Assembly: GCA_030762175.1 (NCBI GenBank)
Contig: CM060830.1
Coordinates: forward strand, 54,151,001-54,215,000
DNA: 64,000 bases
DNA from: Metallyticus violacea
Taxonomy: Eukaryota > Arthropoda > Insecta > Mantodea > Metallyticidae
Direction of reading: 5' to 3'
Under the pieces are notes generated by a model. That model was not told where the DNA came from, did not search any database, and worked only from the letters and a program-made list of their open reading frames with translations. Shown here in pieces: positions 30,350 through 43,186 of the stretch. Positions within the stretch are counted from its first letter, which is position 1. The number at the start of each line of letters is the position of its first letter. The position numbers were made by a program, and so were the translations under genes.

Positions 30350-33294
30350 AATTCTTGAAATCGCCTTCACTTTCTGAATGGTCGAGGACGAAACATTTTC
30401 ATGGCGCTCTTACATGCAGCCAAAGCATGGAAGAATATTCTATTGCACTTGAACCTGGAAATAATTAAATACTGAAAGAAAAAAAAATTAAACATTGCAT
30501 TACTTAGCAGAGATCTCTCATTATATGGTGACTATAAATAATTTAGTTATTGAATAACAAATTGGTGGCTATCATTGTTTATCCATTTATTCTATAAATT
30601 ATGACATACAATGGCTCAATTGCCGGAACACGAGGCTCTAGCGTGGATGTAATATACAACAGAGAACGCAGTACCTGCAAAACATCCTGTAAGGCATATC
30701 ATGCTGTTTCTTAGATGTCAGATGTTAGATATGTCAGTTAACAGTTGGCAAGTTTTATCCCCGTTAATAAACTTCCAGTGCCTAATTTTCTAAAAACTTG
30801 CAAAGTTGCATTCGGTTGTTATTTGATATCCATACTCTCGAAATACATTTACAAGATTTTTAGTAATATAAATTGAAATTATCTTTTAAATTATTTATTT
30901 AATACAAATACAAGTTTCCCAAATGCTTCTTAAACTTTATCAATACAAAAACAGGGGAGTTGGGTTAGCTTAAGGGCCATTGGGTATGAATTTGCTAATC
31001 TTTGTTATTGTCAAGCTATTAATCTGAAAATTGACACACTAAATGTAAGTAAATAAAGAAATGGCTAAACAAATTTTTGTAAATGTAACTTTAATACTTT
31101 CTGAGAATCCTTTCATACATATTTATATAAAATTGGAACAAAAGTGTGACGTCTGCTATCTATTTTATGTCAAAAGGTGGCTGAGAAAAATATGTTTTTC
31201 CAAAATCGTGTATTTTTATCAGATTTACAGAACCGAAGTTTTCCATTCCTTGTAATTTTTTACTACTTTCTTTTCCATTTTTGATATTTTGTTCTTCCTG
31301 TCAGATTTTTCCTCTTCTCACTTGATGATCGACTTCTGTCTTATTCTCTTCCTATTTCACGCCTGTCCATAACGACATGTTCTTTATTGTGGATTTTATG
31401 CAGCTGAGCGTCTCATATTAAATTCTGTCATAGAATTTGCCAGAGCAATTGTGATATTTTTCTTTTATACAAGTGTTTATTTTGAAAAATATTCCCATTA
31501 TCAGCGCGTGTAAATATTCATTCTGGTTTCGTGTAACACCTCGCACACACCAAGAATAGCTCATCACAAGAACTCTTTTGTTATTTTGGCTGCAATTTAT
31601 TCATACTATTTTATAGAAATGTAGCTATTGGTGATAGATTGAGTACTATTGTTTTTATTATTTTAACGGGATCATTTGGGTTTTATGACATGCACACCAA
31701 AAACGTAATAACAAATTAACCTATTCCTTGCAAATAACTAAATAAATAAAGGAAGAAAAACTTTTATCTTCTAAAGTGAAAACGCACAGAAATAAATATA
31801 AATTAGTATCGGGTGTATGAACCATCGGTGTGTATAACTGCCCTCAAATTTCGGGGCATAGATCATATATATATACAGTAGTGGGGACGAAATATTACAA
31901 CACCCCAGGCTTCATGAATTTGTGTTCATAAGCCATCTTTTGTTCTTCTTGTATGTGCATCATATTGCATTTAGATAAATAAATGCTGAAGGAAATATTA
32001 TAATACTCATTATTATATATGTAGGACATAATATGTTTACGTTAAGGCTTGCTGTGTATGGGAAATAATATTACGAAGCTAATTTGTCATAATATATAAC
32101 AAAAATGTATTTAAAAAAATGTGTTTCATGCCGGGAAGTCAACCTGCATTCTTAACTCAGCATCCCTGCACACTCTGCTACAGACCTAACGGAACACAAC
32201 ACTATTTAGCGCCTTTAATGCATGCCATATAACACAACTGTTGCAGTGGTTATATAGCCTTGCGTAGGACGGAAGAATTTTGTGTTCAAGAGAAGCTTTT
32301 TTTTTTAATAGAAGGGTGTATAAATATTTTCAGGTTATTTCCGAGACACCCAAGTCTATCTTATTCAAACTTGGAGACTGGTCCAAACATGGTCTTCATA
32401 TATACACGACAATTACATATTAGGGAAATCTTGACCCATCTGCAACTAACCAACATGTTTTCAATCAAATTCTAATCGATCATTTTATTGTGTTGGTTTT
32501 TAAGATGACTGGAAATGGACCTCTACGTTAAGTTAAACATTTTAAAGGTTGTTTCCCACAGTTTGATCATAGACCCCTCTCGCAGATTTCTGATTTTAGA
32601 AACACATATACATAAAATTGATAACTAATGTGTGTTGTCTTCTGTTATTACCTTTTCCAAGCCCCTTCTTGTATCCACCTATCTCTGTAGCACCTAATAC
32701 TCCAGCGATGCCATTCCGTTTTATTACGTGTTCTGCTGAAATTTCATTTCCAGCAGGCGTTCATCCTTACTCTTTCTAGAATCGCTCCGCTCCTCTTAGC
32801 TGCAGTCTTGTGCTAGAAGTGAAAGCGATATACAAACATTTTACTCAGACAGCGTACTTTTAAGTATGCTTGGCAATTTAATGAAGATGGTGATTTAAAT
32901 ATTTTAGCAAGAATAATGTTTGGTATTAGAGGCTATTATAAAGCAAATATAAGCATTGTTCAGAAGGTGAAAATGCAAATTCCCAGAAGAGCAAGCCATT
33001 TATACATTTTATCAGTATAATGAATAAATATCAGCTTATTATATAGTTGCCAATTTCAAATGACCGTAACTTTGGCAAATTTTTAGATTCTGAAAAAATA
33101 AAAACATCGATTTGTTTGTAAAGCTTTCAGAAAAACGTGTCGATTATTGTGTTAAATTTGGGAGGGGAGGACTGATTTGGATGCGAGCAGGAGCATTGTT
33201 TTTAAGGAGTCTCAGTGGAGAAAAGGGGGGGGAGGGTGTGTTATGTGTAGAGAGCCTAAAGGAATATTTCATTCTTTATTACAGTGTTTTCTTA
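30350..33294. other. Unassigned AT-rich DNA, 2.9 kb
   Basis: No coding exon or transposase was recognised. The only structured item is a tRNA-like box pair on the minus strand at 32125-32215. Confidence 0.35.
32125..32215 (-). repeat. tRNA-like SINE head, weak
   Basis: On the minus strand, TCTGTAGCAGAGTGTGCAGG gives an A-box-like region and GCAGGTTGACTTCCCGGC a decayed B box about 45 bases later. No second copy is present in the window. Confidence 0.35.
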
Positions 33295-33514
33295 TGATTC
33301 ATGAGATGAAAGGATATATTGGGAAAGGATTTTTTTAAGGAAGGAAACATTCCAAACCTAAGTTTTAGGGTATCTTCCCAGCATTTGCCATTTATGAGGA
33401 CTGAGGAAAACCTGGAAAAAAAGCCTTATTCAGGGAGGACGGTCTTGATGGGATTCAAACCCCAGACCTCCCGTTCATGAGTCCGCACCTTAACGACCTC
33501 GGCCCCCCATGGCA
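33295..33514 (-). mobile_element. SINE-B copy, 3' end truncated
   Basis: The minus strand starts CTGCCATGGGGGGCCGAGG, with GTCGTTAAGGTGCGGACTC and a B box GGGGTTTGAATCCC. It runs through GGCAAATGCTGGG and ends near the TCATTTCATCTCATG region without the last 60 bases of the family. No target duplication was identified. Confidence 0.87.
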
Positions 33515-35540
33515 GTTTATTAGAGTGAAGGGGTAAAGAGGTGGAGGGGAGGGTGCATGGGAAGCGAAATTTGATAAATTACGAAAGAAATTATAGCACG
33601 TAGAATGTTAATGATGTAGGAACAAAGAGAAATAAAATGATAGGGGGATGTTTAGGAAAAGTAAGGGAGAAATGGATTATAATAGCTAAGGAGGATTAGG
33701 GAATTGGAGCATGATTGAAAAATAGTGCTAACAAGGGAAATACAAGACGTGAGTGTTTTATTGTGCAGATAACCTGGGGGTTGTAATGAGGCTTCGTATA
33801 GATAGATTTATTAATAGTATAATGTAATATATGTTGGGATATATTTGCAATAACTTTCAATTTCAATAGAATAGCTACACCCAATTCTTCTGGATATTTC
33901 AGTAGGAAACTGCTGATGAGCCGAAGACAAGAGTAAAGTAATTGGTTAAGTAAGTAAAATCAAACGACAATGTCTTGAAAATGTAAATTTATTAATTAGT
34001 GTAATTTATGAAGTTATGACACAGCTACAAAAATAAGGAAGGAAAAATGTAAATTTAATTGTAATGTTAGTTGCTGAAATAAAATCATTCATTGTAAAGC
34101 TTTCGGATTTTATTACAACAGGAACCAATATAAATGTTATAAAGGAATAAACAAGAGTAAGTTAAATATAACCATGATTGTGTGTTCAATGGATTACTCT
34201 ACTCTAAAAGCAACATTAGTAAGTGCATTTCAATGAACGTTTTCAGTTACGTCGGATGTCGATTCAGTTTCTGGCAAGCAGCAAGTCTACTAAAAATATC
34301 CTATCTTTAAGATAACTTAATATCCAGTTGTAAGCCGGCTTTTTATCTGTTGCGTTATGACATAGGAGGTCAAGTATTTGGAAAATGCTAATTACACAAT
34401 CGCCAAATATATTACCTAATATTTATTTTTACATTATTATGTATGTGCAGTGGAGTGGAGTGGGTATTTTGAATCTGTAATGTTGGTATTACAAAGTCTT
34501 GCAGTATTGGAAAATATCGCTGCCCGTTTATCATTACTATTTAGTTTGTCACTTTCCATTTCTTCTCTAAAATCAGGTTATGTGTGACTTAAAGCCACAC
34601 AAGACATCAGGTAGTTTTTGCTGAACAAACCGTGTTCGTGTTATTTTCCGGCGTGAGCATTAACCTCTCCATTTAATTCTAAATACTCCTCATTTGCCCA
34701 CAATATTTTGTGTAGTCATTGAAGTTTTTCTGAAATTCTGGTAACTTTTGCAAATTGAAAGCGACGAAAATTTTATTATCTTGTTCTTTGAATTCAAAAC
34801 ACATTTGCATTTTGCAGGAGTAGATCGGAAGCTGATTTCTCAGAATTTGCTGCATATTTAACTAATCTCTAAACCTTTGCAGCATTACAAACTTTGTGTG
34901 CAGAATTTTCACTAACTTCCTGAACTTCTTGTAAAATTAGAACTGTGTTCAGCTCTTTATCTACTATCCAGTTCTGCAATAGTTTCCTCTAGATTTTTTT
35001 CACTAGCTTATGAAATGATTTTACAAAACGGGGTCCATTTACCAATCTATGTAACGTTCGAAATTTTCTCAGTGCTTTGGGATATTCTCTTCTGTTTCAT
35101 AATAGTACTGAGACCAATATGAACTTATAAAGGCAAAGTCATTCTAAAAGTTATTGTATAAAACTTTCTGTCAGTATGTTAACCACAGTTATTTATATAA
35201 GTGTGGCACATTTATCTTAATTACAAAATTTAAACAAAGGCTTGTGAAAAAGAACCCCCAATTTTATATGGGAACAAACTGTTAATATATCAGAAGAGAA
35301 ACATTTCTAACTGGAAACGCCCTTTACAACAACCGCATATTTATAAAGACCTTATTAATAGAAAATAAAATAGTGCTATAGCTCACCAATAACACAAGTA
35401 AGTTTTTAATGCTTATTGGTTTATCAGTACAATAATTCTGTCTATCTGTAACATGCACACGTAAACTTTTTAAAATAAATGTATTCAAATCTCCATCGAT
35501 CCTACTCACTGGGCACCATAAATGACGATGAAAAAAATGT
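33515..35540. other. Unassigned AT-rich DNA, 2 kb
   Basis: Nothing recognised. A purine-rich stretch at 33520-33720 is low complexity. Confidence 0.35.
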
Positions 35541-35562
35541 ATGTATATACATATATATACAT

Positions 35563-35609
<47 letters not shown>

Positions 35610-35610
35610 C
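35541..35610. repeat. (CA)n/(TA)n microsatellite
   Basis: Mixed TATG, CA and TA dinucleotide runs directly left of the 74-bp hairpin. Confidence 0.95.
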
Positions 35611-35614
35611 TCAT

Positions 35615-35781
35615 AAAAACACTCAGAGTGCAATATAAAAAGGTTCACATAAAATTTCACACTAAAAACCGTAAAATTGAACACTAAAGCTCGAAATATA
35701 GTGTGATTTTAGTGTTCAATTTTACGGTTTTTAGTGTGAAATTTTATGTGAACCTTTTTATATTGCACTCTGAGTGTTTTT
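35615..35781. repeat. Perfect hairpin, 74-bp inverted repeat
   Basis: Arms 35615-35688 and 35708-35781 are exact reverse complements with no mismatch, separated by a 19-base loop (35689-35707) containing CTCGAAATATAGTG. AT microsatellites flank it on both sides. Perfect arms imply a very recent origin, ongoing homogenisation, or selection for pairing. The loop word resembles part of the 96-bp hairpin at 3.9 kb. No coding potential is present. Confidence 0.95.
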
Positions 35782-35824
35782 TATGTTTTTATGCTTTTTA
35801 GAAGTTTTTATTACTCTATTAATA

Positions 35825-35825
<1 letters not shown>

Positions 35826-35868
<43 letters not shown>
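35826..35868. repeat. (AT)n microsatellite
   Basis: About 21 TA units, 45 bases right of the perfect hairpin. Confidence 0.95.
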
Positions 35869-36790
35869 GTGTATGTTTGTCTGTCTTTTATTTCTCTAGA
35901 GGCCGCAACTTTTGTTTTTTCTCCAAAAACTCCGCATATAACCATTAGTTAAGAAAAGATTCATCAAGTTCGTTAACCAGCAAAATTGGGAGTGGGGGTT
36001 AACCTAAAGTGAAAATTTAAAAATCGCTCTAGCGGCCGCAATTTTGATCCCCCCCCCCTGAATGAAACTCGGTATATACCTTTGAAATAAAATAGTTTCT
36101 GAAAATCAGCTCAATGAGACTATTAGGAGTGAGCGTTTATGAGATAACAGAAATTTAAAAAGCTCTCTAGAGGCATCCATTTTGAGACCGTATTTATAAG
36201 CTGCCACCCCCATATTTAATTAGAGTAATTATAGCAAGTAACTTTATGTAACTTCCTTATTATAGTCATGAGTGTAATGTAATTTTATTTCCTATACAAA
36301 TGTTGAATTATTGTGCGTAAACTTTTTTCTCGCAAGAGTGCGGAAAGTTATACCAGCCATAAAATCTGACCTGGAAATTTCTGTTGCCTATTGTAACAAT
36401 ATTTGTAAAGGTGACCCAAGCAAACCGAAAATTTTTTGCAGAAATTTCTAAAGGAAAATCCTTGATCAAGATATTTTTTTGTATACTGTTAGGGAACTAT
36501 AAAGCAAGGAAGACGTAATAAAGATTAGGACGATTACAAGGAGCGAAAGACAAGGGAATAACCTCTGGAAGGGATATCCTAACGGTTCCATGTAATACAT
36601 ATGTGGATTATATGTAAGAAGTCACGTAAGCGATCTGACAAATAATAGAGCAGAAAAGAATCGGAGGGAACACATTACCCAATAGAGATGTGAGGATGGG
36701 AGAAAACATTCTTGATTTTTCTAAAAACAGGCTCGAAAGAATAAAGATAGCATGTGAGTAGGCAGAAAGCCATGTTTATTTAGTCTTGCA
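35869..36790. other. Unassigned DNA
   Basis: No recognised feature, apart from a C run near 36050 and repeated short words (AAATTTAAAAA-like) in 35990-36160. Confidence 0.35.
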
Positions 36791-37220
36791 ATATTGCGGC
36801 CCAGGGGCAGTCGATCCAGATTCTATCAGTTCGGTTGGATGGAAGACTAGACAGTCCATCCGCATTCATTCTCAGTTCAGTTCAGTTAGTGGAAAGCTGT
36901 AGTCAGTTTTGGAAGAGTATTCAATGTGGGGCATTATCAGTGTGGAAGATAGACACGATCAGTTCAGTTCCGTTCAGTGGAAGAGGTTTATTAGTTGAGT
37001 TCAGTTGTGTCTCAGGATTAGTTGATTTCAGGACCAGTTTTTATCAAATTAAGAAACTCAAGAGTGATGGTCATAGTTAGTGCGAAAGTGGCACGTATTC
37101 TCCAGAAAATAATGCAGTACATTTTATGTGAAATAGTTTATGAACAATAAATTGTGTTTCATCTTTCATATCGGAAAATATTATTAATCTCCAAGACTCC
37201 TTCCCTACGGTCTCGGGAAA
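36791..37220 (+). repeat. GTTCAGTT-rich segment, possible LTR or gene 5' region
   Basis: The words TTCAGTT, GTTCAGT and CAGTTCAGTT recur at irregular spacing from 36830 to 37010. An AATAAA (37146-37151) follows downstream in AACAATAAATTGTGTTTC, with TTTCATCTTTCATATCGG after it. This layout could be an LTR with its polyadenylation signal, but I could not find a matching second LTR, a tRNA primer site or TG...CA ends. Confidence 0.3.
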
Positions 37221-38149
37221 CTGAAAATATCCAGCAGCAGAGTCTCAACAGCCATGGGAAAATATAAGTCAGCGGAAACCAATCACCGGAGAGAAAGAAA
37301 TAACATATCCCTGAGAATCTAAAACAATTAAATTAAACCCTTTCCATAATTTTCCCTCCAGTCTACATATATTCCATTAACACACACTTTCCTTATTTAA
37401 AACCGCTGCAATTTCTCTGCTCTAGCGCTCTGTAATACCTTTCACAAATATAACTTGCTGAAGAATTCGATTACTACGCACTCATATGTGGCGGATTTGC
37501 TTAAAATAGCCAAGATAGCACGTCCGTTTACAAAAGGCTTCTTCATTAATGAATGTTTGCTTGATACAAACATAACGTGTCCTCATAAAATATCTAAAAT
37601 ACGAAATTGCAGTTTTTGCGAAACACTAAGCAAAACGTATAGATGAGTTAGCCCGGAATTCCGAACAGCAGTTTTATGAAACGTTAAGGAAATTTCGTAG
37701 CATATGTCGGATACTGTAACACTCTCTAAACGCCTTCCTGAACTCTTATTGGTAGTGTAGAAATGCGTCGCATTTTAGAGAAAAGCATGCGACTCTTCGA
37801 GTATTTCTTAAATCTTAAAGCGGTGCAGCCTTCGTGAGACCCCTGCCATTGCGTATTGACAACAGAAGGGTCCACTGGAAACATTCCACAGACATTACGG
37901 ATAGATTCACCAAGGTAACAGTTGGTGCAATTGAACACATGCCTCATTGATTCTTATTATACATTACATTGACCTAACGGGCGCTTAACTTCATCCAGAA
38001 AAACAAAAAGAAAACTTCCTCAAGGTTCATAGTGATTGCAGGTTATTGCGACCGAGACAACCCAGGAATTACAGCTTTGCAAATAAATCAAAGTACATGG
38101 CAACAGTCTTGTAATGTCTAGAGGGCTTTTTTCATCAGAAAAAATGTGA
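37221..38149. other. Unassigned DNA
   Basis: Contains a 73-codon minus-strand frame (37726-37947) with several cysteines (HVFNCTNCYLGES) that I do not recognise. Otherwise nothing. Confidence 0.3.
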
Positions 38150-39056
38150 ATTATGTGAATTCCTTAAATGTAATCTCCTGCCATGTCTACCACCTTCCGC
38201 CACACATGTAGAAGGTGCCGTACTCCAACAGCGCGTTTACCTCTGTTAATGTTCTGAAGTGATGACCCTACAGATTGAGCAAAACGTCTCCCTCGAAGTG
38301 GCTCTTTCCTTTATGCGAAGAGATCAATTACACAGGATCATATCGGGTGAGTATGGTGAATGTTCCAATATCTCCCAGCTCCATCAACGTAGGAGGTCTG
38401 TGACATTGTTAGCATTGTGACATCTCGCATTGTAATGACGGATGATGGTTTCACCGTCCATAAGTGTCCTCGCTTTCTTCTTAGCGCTGGACGAAGGGGA
38501 TGTTCCAAGATATTGCAATTATACTCACAATTTACCCTTTGCACGAATGTCATACCCCACAATGATCATCACCTTCACACCATGCTCACTATCTTTAGAA
38601 GAAAAGAGATGGAATGTTTCCATTTATTTGATTGTCACAGTGCGCAGGAATGAGCCCAGGTTTCGTCCGTTGTGAATATCTTCCCAAGGAAGTAGTCACC
38701 TTCTCTTTGGTAACGGTTCAAAGTCCTGTGTAATTGCATAACGGTGCCACTGTTGCGTCTGTGTGATGATATAATGTGTCCTGCAGAATATGGAGGACAG
38801 TTTTATGATATACGCCAACCTCTGCGGCCAATTCACGCGCAGTTCATCGGCGATCAACATCCAACAGGGAAGCCACGAGCTGAAGTTATCAGTTTGTCTG
38901 CCTGCACAAAATACTTTCACCGATCTTGCCACTATGCGATATGGCAACGCTGCTGTAGTGACATGCTTCACGTAGTCCCTGATAACAGCCTTGAGCACCA
39001 CGACCTCATGCAACTTCAATTTTGATCCACGAATGTTGTTCCAATTTCGAAAACAT
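38150..39056 (-). pseudogene. Mariner transposase relic
   Basis: The ATG at 39056 starts MFSKLEQHSWIKIEVA. In shifting frames follow SLLDVDRR, TARELAAEVGVYHKTVLHIL (second helix-turn-helix) and FTTDETWAHS with the first catalytic aspartate (about 38665). Then come HYNARCHNANNVTDLL (second catalytic position, D replaced by Y) and ILEHSPYSPD near 38360. It ends with KEPLRGRRFA and a C-terminus like WRKVVDMAGDYI near 38170. The spacer between the first and second catalytic blocks is shortened. It is the same lineage as the element at 62.9-64 kb, but much more decayed. Confidence 0.8.
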
Positions 39057-41089
39057 ATTGCTAGAGCTCTAGTACTATCCACCTTTACTTCAAGGCATTG
39101 CAGTACGTCACTGAATAACTGAACAACTGCTGAAGTTCATCAAACATACCGGTATTGGATTCACAGAACAAGGATGCGACAGCTAATTCTAGAGCATATT
39201 TCATGGGCCCCATTTTTTGACCAGAGATTCCTCGGTTGTATGGCGACGACACCTCAAAAGTTGGAGTTAACAAGGATAAGACATTCAGTCCCATTGCCGG
39301 ATTATCCATGATCACCACCACCAAAAAGCTGTTGAGACCGGTGCCCTTGTTGTATACTTAAAAGCAACACTTGTAAAGTCACCATAGATCACAGGCATGG
39401 ATTTTTGTTGGTTTGGTTTGCTGAAGCAAGGCCATTGGTGACCTTTGGAGAGTTTCTAGGAGGTTTGAAAGAACATTCCTCTTTCTACAATGAAAATTGG
39501 CCTGAGGATGTGAATCAAGCATAACCAGTGATGGCGAAAGAAAATCTCGCCAGGAAATAAGGCAGCTTTAATTAAAGTGTAGGCACTTTTGGTTGCTATA
39601 AAATATACAATATTGTAAGTATAAGCAGTGCAACAGGGGAAGTTGGTAGCGTTCCCGCTTTGATGCTCAGTGGGTCCCCTGTCCAGCAAGGTATATGCAC
39701 TGCCTTGGTGAAACTTTTTAGTAGACCGGCACCCAGAGTATAAACCACCATTCGAGGTGGAAGCCGTTTAACTACTTAACCGCTCTTAAGCTATGCCTCC
39801 AATTTCACCATTACCCTTCCAAACTCTGCATGTGGGTAACATGGGCGTTCAAGGTGACCAAGTACTCTGGTACGGCACAGCAATACTCAATAACCCGTTA
39901 GTTTCGGGAACACAAAACCCCACCGAATTCAACCATTCCTATCAACTTCCGAGGCGTAAAAGGAAGAGGATGTTCAGCCCGTTGCAATTAAAGTAACATC
40001 AGAATTTCCACTGGTGCTCAGAATCCGCAGAACTCTACCACATCAGAACCCTCCTTAGGGGTATTGAACTCCACGGCACCACAAGCCCCACCTGCCCTCT
40101 CTATATATCTACAGTTAATCATATCGCTAAAGAATAGCCAGCCAGTCTTTAAAATATATGAGAAAACCCGAAAATATCGAATTTGAGCACTGGGACTGCA
40201 GCTCTAGATCTCACTCTTAATACCCCAGTACAACAGAGGCGTTAGATTGTATTATATACGTTATTTATTTTTTATTGAGAATCAATATGACATTCTTTGT
40301 AAATATTCTACATTTTTATCCGGTGGGTTCTCGTCATTTAAAACTCTGCTTAACTTCTACCACAATGCAGGTATTGTAAACTTTCTTTTATTATAGGCTT
40401 ATGTACACCGAGGTAATGGGAATTTAGAATCGTGCATTTATGTCTACTGAAACCTCTTCTATTGCAAGACAATTACATTCATCCTCTACTGAATGCTTTG
40501 ATGCCTGGAAAGATTTTAATTTAACTCACTATTATTTAACGTCATATAAGAAGCGAACCTGCACAAATGTTATATTCTCGTTATGAACGATCGTCTTTAA
40601 AAATGCCGATGCGAGAAACCTTTCTACATTTGTGCTTCACTGGGCGGTAACATGGGGAGAAGGTGTATTGACATTCGGTATTAAAATACGAGTCGGGCCG
40701 TAAATCATTTTACCAGAACCTATGTACATTGCTATAAGTTTGTAAAACTGTGTACAAGATAAGTGGGCACCATTTTTCATTTTAAGGAACAATGCATATG
40801 GAATCATCCAACCGAATTGATAAACACTAATATACGGTCTTTCTTCTTTTACTTTTTAAATTTGTATGTGTAATTTTATTAAATTGTTACGGAGCGAGTT
40901 TAATTCTCGAGACATAGATAAGCGACACAGGTCATGCCTATTTTTGACATCGGATACTGTTGCTCTTTTGTTTTATCTTCATCTTGTTTAAAAATGAATG
41001 TCATCTGTGTTTCTACGGTAACAAATGTTCTTTAAATTTTTTAGAAATAATTCCTAAGGGCCTCATGAATGTCACAAAGAACAGGGTTT
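39057..41089. other. Unassigned DNA, 2 kb
   Basis: Bases 39600-40130 are GC-richer with Pro/Ser/Thr-rich open frames (67 codons at 39793-39996). They might be the 5' part of a non-LTR element, but no diagnostic motif is present. The rest is AT-rich with no recognised feature. Confidence 0.3.
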
Positions 41090-41230
41090 TTAGGACGTAA
41101 AAATTTAGAACACAAGTCCTCCGGAAGAGAGATCCTGTGTCGTGGATTTACGGCACGTTAAAAAACTCAATACCTGAAAAAGAAGTTCCTGGACATAATT
41201 ATGGGCCGTTTTATGTACAAGTAATGACTT
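41090..41230 (+). mobile_element. SINE-A fragment, strongly diverged
   Basis: TTTTTAGGACGTAAAAATTT, GTCCTCCGGAAGAGAGATCC, GTGTCGTGGATTTACGGCAC, CTCAATACCTGAAAAAGAAG and GGGCCGTTTTATG follow the order of the SINE-A body with many substitutions. Head and tail are missing, so it is an old copy. Confidence 0.7.
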
Positions 41231-41919
41231 CGTTCCCTACGAAATAGCGATGGAGCTGATAGGGTTTACCATCTGTTACTCTATCCTCTGTAGAAAAATA
41301 AGCATTACTAAAATTTCCTTGGGAATCTAAACCTTTCACATAGGAAGCGCCCATGTCCCAGAAATAAAAATATATCTTGAGTTTGTCATGAACGTTACCA
41401 AAGAAAATTAGCTACATCCGAACAGAATTTTTGGTTGGGGAGTGTGTCCTTAATTTACACTTCAATGTGTGAATGAATTCCCGCGGCCACAACTTCAGCG
41501 ATTTAGATTAATTTTTTGCCTTTAACTTTTTCTAAACTCTTACAAAACTCTTTACCATATTAGCTGATTTCAAGTCAAAAATAAAAGTTAAATAACTCTT
41601 TTCTTTAAACCTAATTGTATGGTTTGAATTCACTGTTTTCATACGTCATGTATTTCTTGCTTACTTTTTTGAGATAAAAGAACACATATGCATAGAGAAT
41701 GGTTAGATTACTGGCTTCGATTGGGCACAGCAATTATAGACATGACATTGTGAAGCTCTCATTTAAATTTCAACACTAGTACAATAATTTTAATTACGTT
41801 CAAGCAGGGAGATGTTGAAGCCTTTCACCTGCATTATTAATATTCGCAGGAAGGAGGAAAAAAACCTAAAACTTTAATTCACACACATATAAGATCACCA
41901 ATAGGGTTATCAGCCATAC
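41231..41919. other. Unassigned DNA
   Basis: No recognised feature. Confidence 0.35.
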
Positions 41920-42080
41920 TCTGTGGCCGTCAAGATCATCAGATTTGTCACTTTCCGATTTTTATCTTTTGGGTATATCTAGAAGACTAATTTTGCCAGA
42001 CATCCCGAGAACATGAAACAGCCGAGAGAGTTTGTCCTTCAGGAAATGATGGGTGGACCTGTCGCTTTTTTAATATTGCC
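41920..42080 (+). pseudogene. DDE transposase C-terminal relic
   Basis: The plus strand encodes LWPSRSSDLSLSDFYLLGIS, comparable to the WPPRSPDL.P.DFYLWG block around the last catalytic acidic residue of DUF4817-type transposases. It is followed by sequence resembling the helical C-terminus in shifted frames. No other part of the element is visible. Confidence 0.5.
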
Positions 42081-42656
42081 TTTGTATCATTATTTGTAGG
42101 ATCATTTCTTTATTATTTCATATATAACTTTGTCTTGCTTTAAATCAGCTACCCTGTAAGACAAGTAAATGGTTCGTAAACTCTCCAGTAAATAACTAGA
42201 ACAGTTGACGTTCAGCACAGTCCAGCCTCTCCTTCAAACTCCTTATCAAGGTAAACAAACCCGGTCTCAGCGGCTCGGCTATTTATGGCTAGGAGAAAAA
42301 TGCTGCAACGGTCGGTAACTTCTGTGCACATTGACGTAGAGTGTGCATTTTCGTTATCATTGTGCTGTAAACAAAGCAGATGTTGAGGCACGAAGACAAA
42401 GTATACATGGGTGAAACACAAAACTTGCACAGTGCAAGAAAAATGTAAACTGAATCCATGTATGCAATTTATAGGTTTAGAAAATAATGCCTCATATTTT
42501 TCCCCCTTTAAATAAACCGTTGATGAGAGATGTTTGAATTTGGCGTTATTACCAAAACTTTCTTTCACAGTCCTTGTCAACAACTGCTTAAGTCAACAGG
42601 TGCCAGTACTGCGCCGTTTGACAAAATGACTGACAGTGATATGCGAATAAGACGTT
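42081..42656. other. Unassigned DNA with 123-codon open frame
   Basis: A minus-strand frame at 42212-42583 (123 codons; contains FSLHFSCTVQVLCFTHVY) has no recognised domain and may be chance. Confidence 0.25.
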
Positions 42657-42765
42657 CATGATCTTATGTGGCTTTTGCCCGTTATACGGCAGCTGGCGTA
42701 TCGGCTATCAGAGCGGTAACTCCCAGAGAAGTGTATATAACATCCGCGCAACTGATACAAGTTCT
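42657..42765 (+). repeat. Repeat D copy
   Basis: CATGATCTTATGTGGCTTTT, TATACGGCAGCTGGCG, AGAGCGGTAACTCCCAGAG and CATCCGCGCAACTGATACAA correspond in order to the copies at 7445-7560 and 44665-44780. Confidence 0.6.
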
Positions 42766-43184
42766 CCCATTTACAATTATAATTCAAATAAAAAATAGCA
42801 CGTACCTTATGCAGAAGGTATTGGACATGTGGTTCTGGGAAAAAAAACAAAAACAAACAAAAACAAAAACAAAACAAAAAAAAAACGCACGCGCATACAC
42901 ACACAAATATATATTATAATGTTTTTAGAAAACTTGTCATTCAAACGCATCAGTTCTTGCTGGAAATAACCAGATTCAGTAGCAGCCAGTAGTTTAAAAA
43001 AATGGTGAGAATATGTCATTCGGCATTTTTGGTATTCTCAAAAAAGATAGACCCTATCAGTAGTAACGGATTTTTTATTGTACCAGTTTTAAAATATACT
43101 CGAGCACGCATAACTGTCGTATGGGTCTTAAGGCCGAAAATGCAATATAATCCCTGTAAAAATCAAAATTAGACCCTATTAATT
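42766..43184. other. A-rich low-complexity spacer
   Basis: An A/C-rich run (42839-42890) and otherwise nothing recognised. Confidence 0.4.
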
Positions 43185-43186
43185 TA

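Noticed and set aside
29508..30350. Three overlapping open frames of 236-280 codons
   Set aside because: They are Phe/Leu/Ser/Pro-only translations of the polypyrimidine tract in all three frames.
35324..35684. Frames encoding Tyr-Ile and Val-Cys repeats
   Set aside because: They are produced by the TA and CA microsatellite next to the hairpin.
39620..40130. Possible 5' part of a non-LTR retrotransposon
   Set aside because: Only Pro/Ser/Thr-rich composition was seen, with no zinc knuckle or recognisable ORF1 domain.
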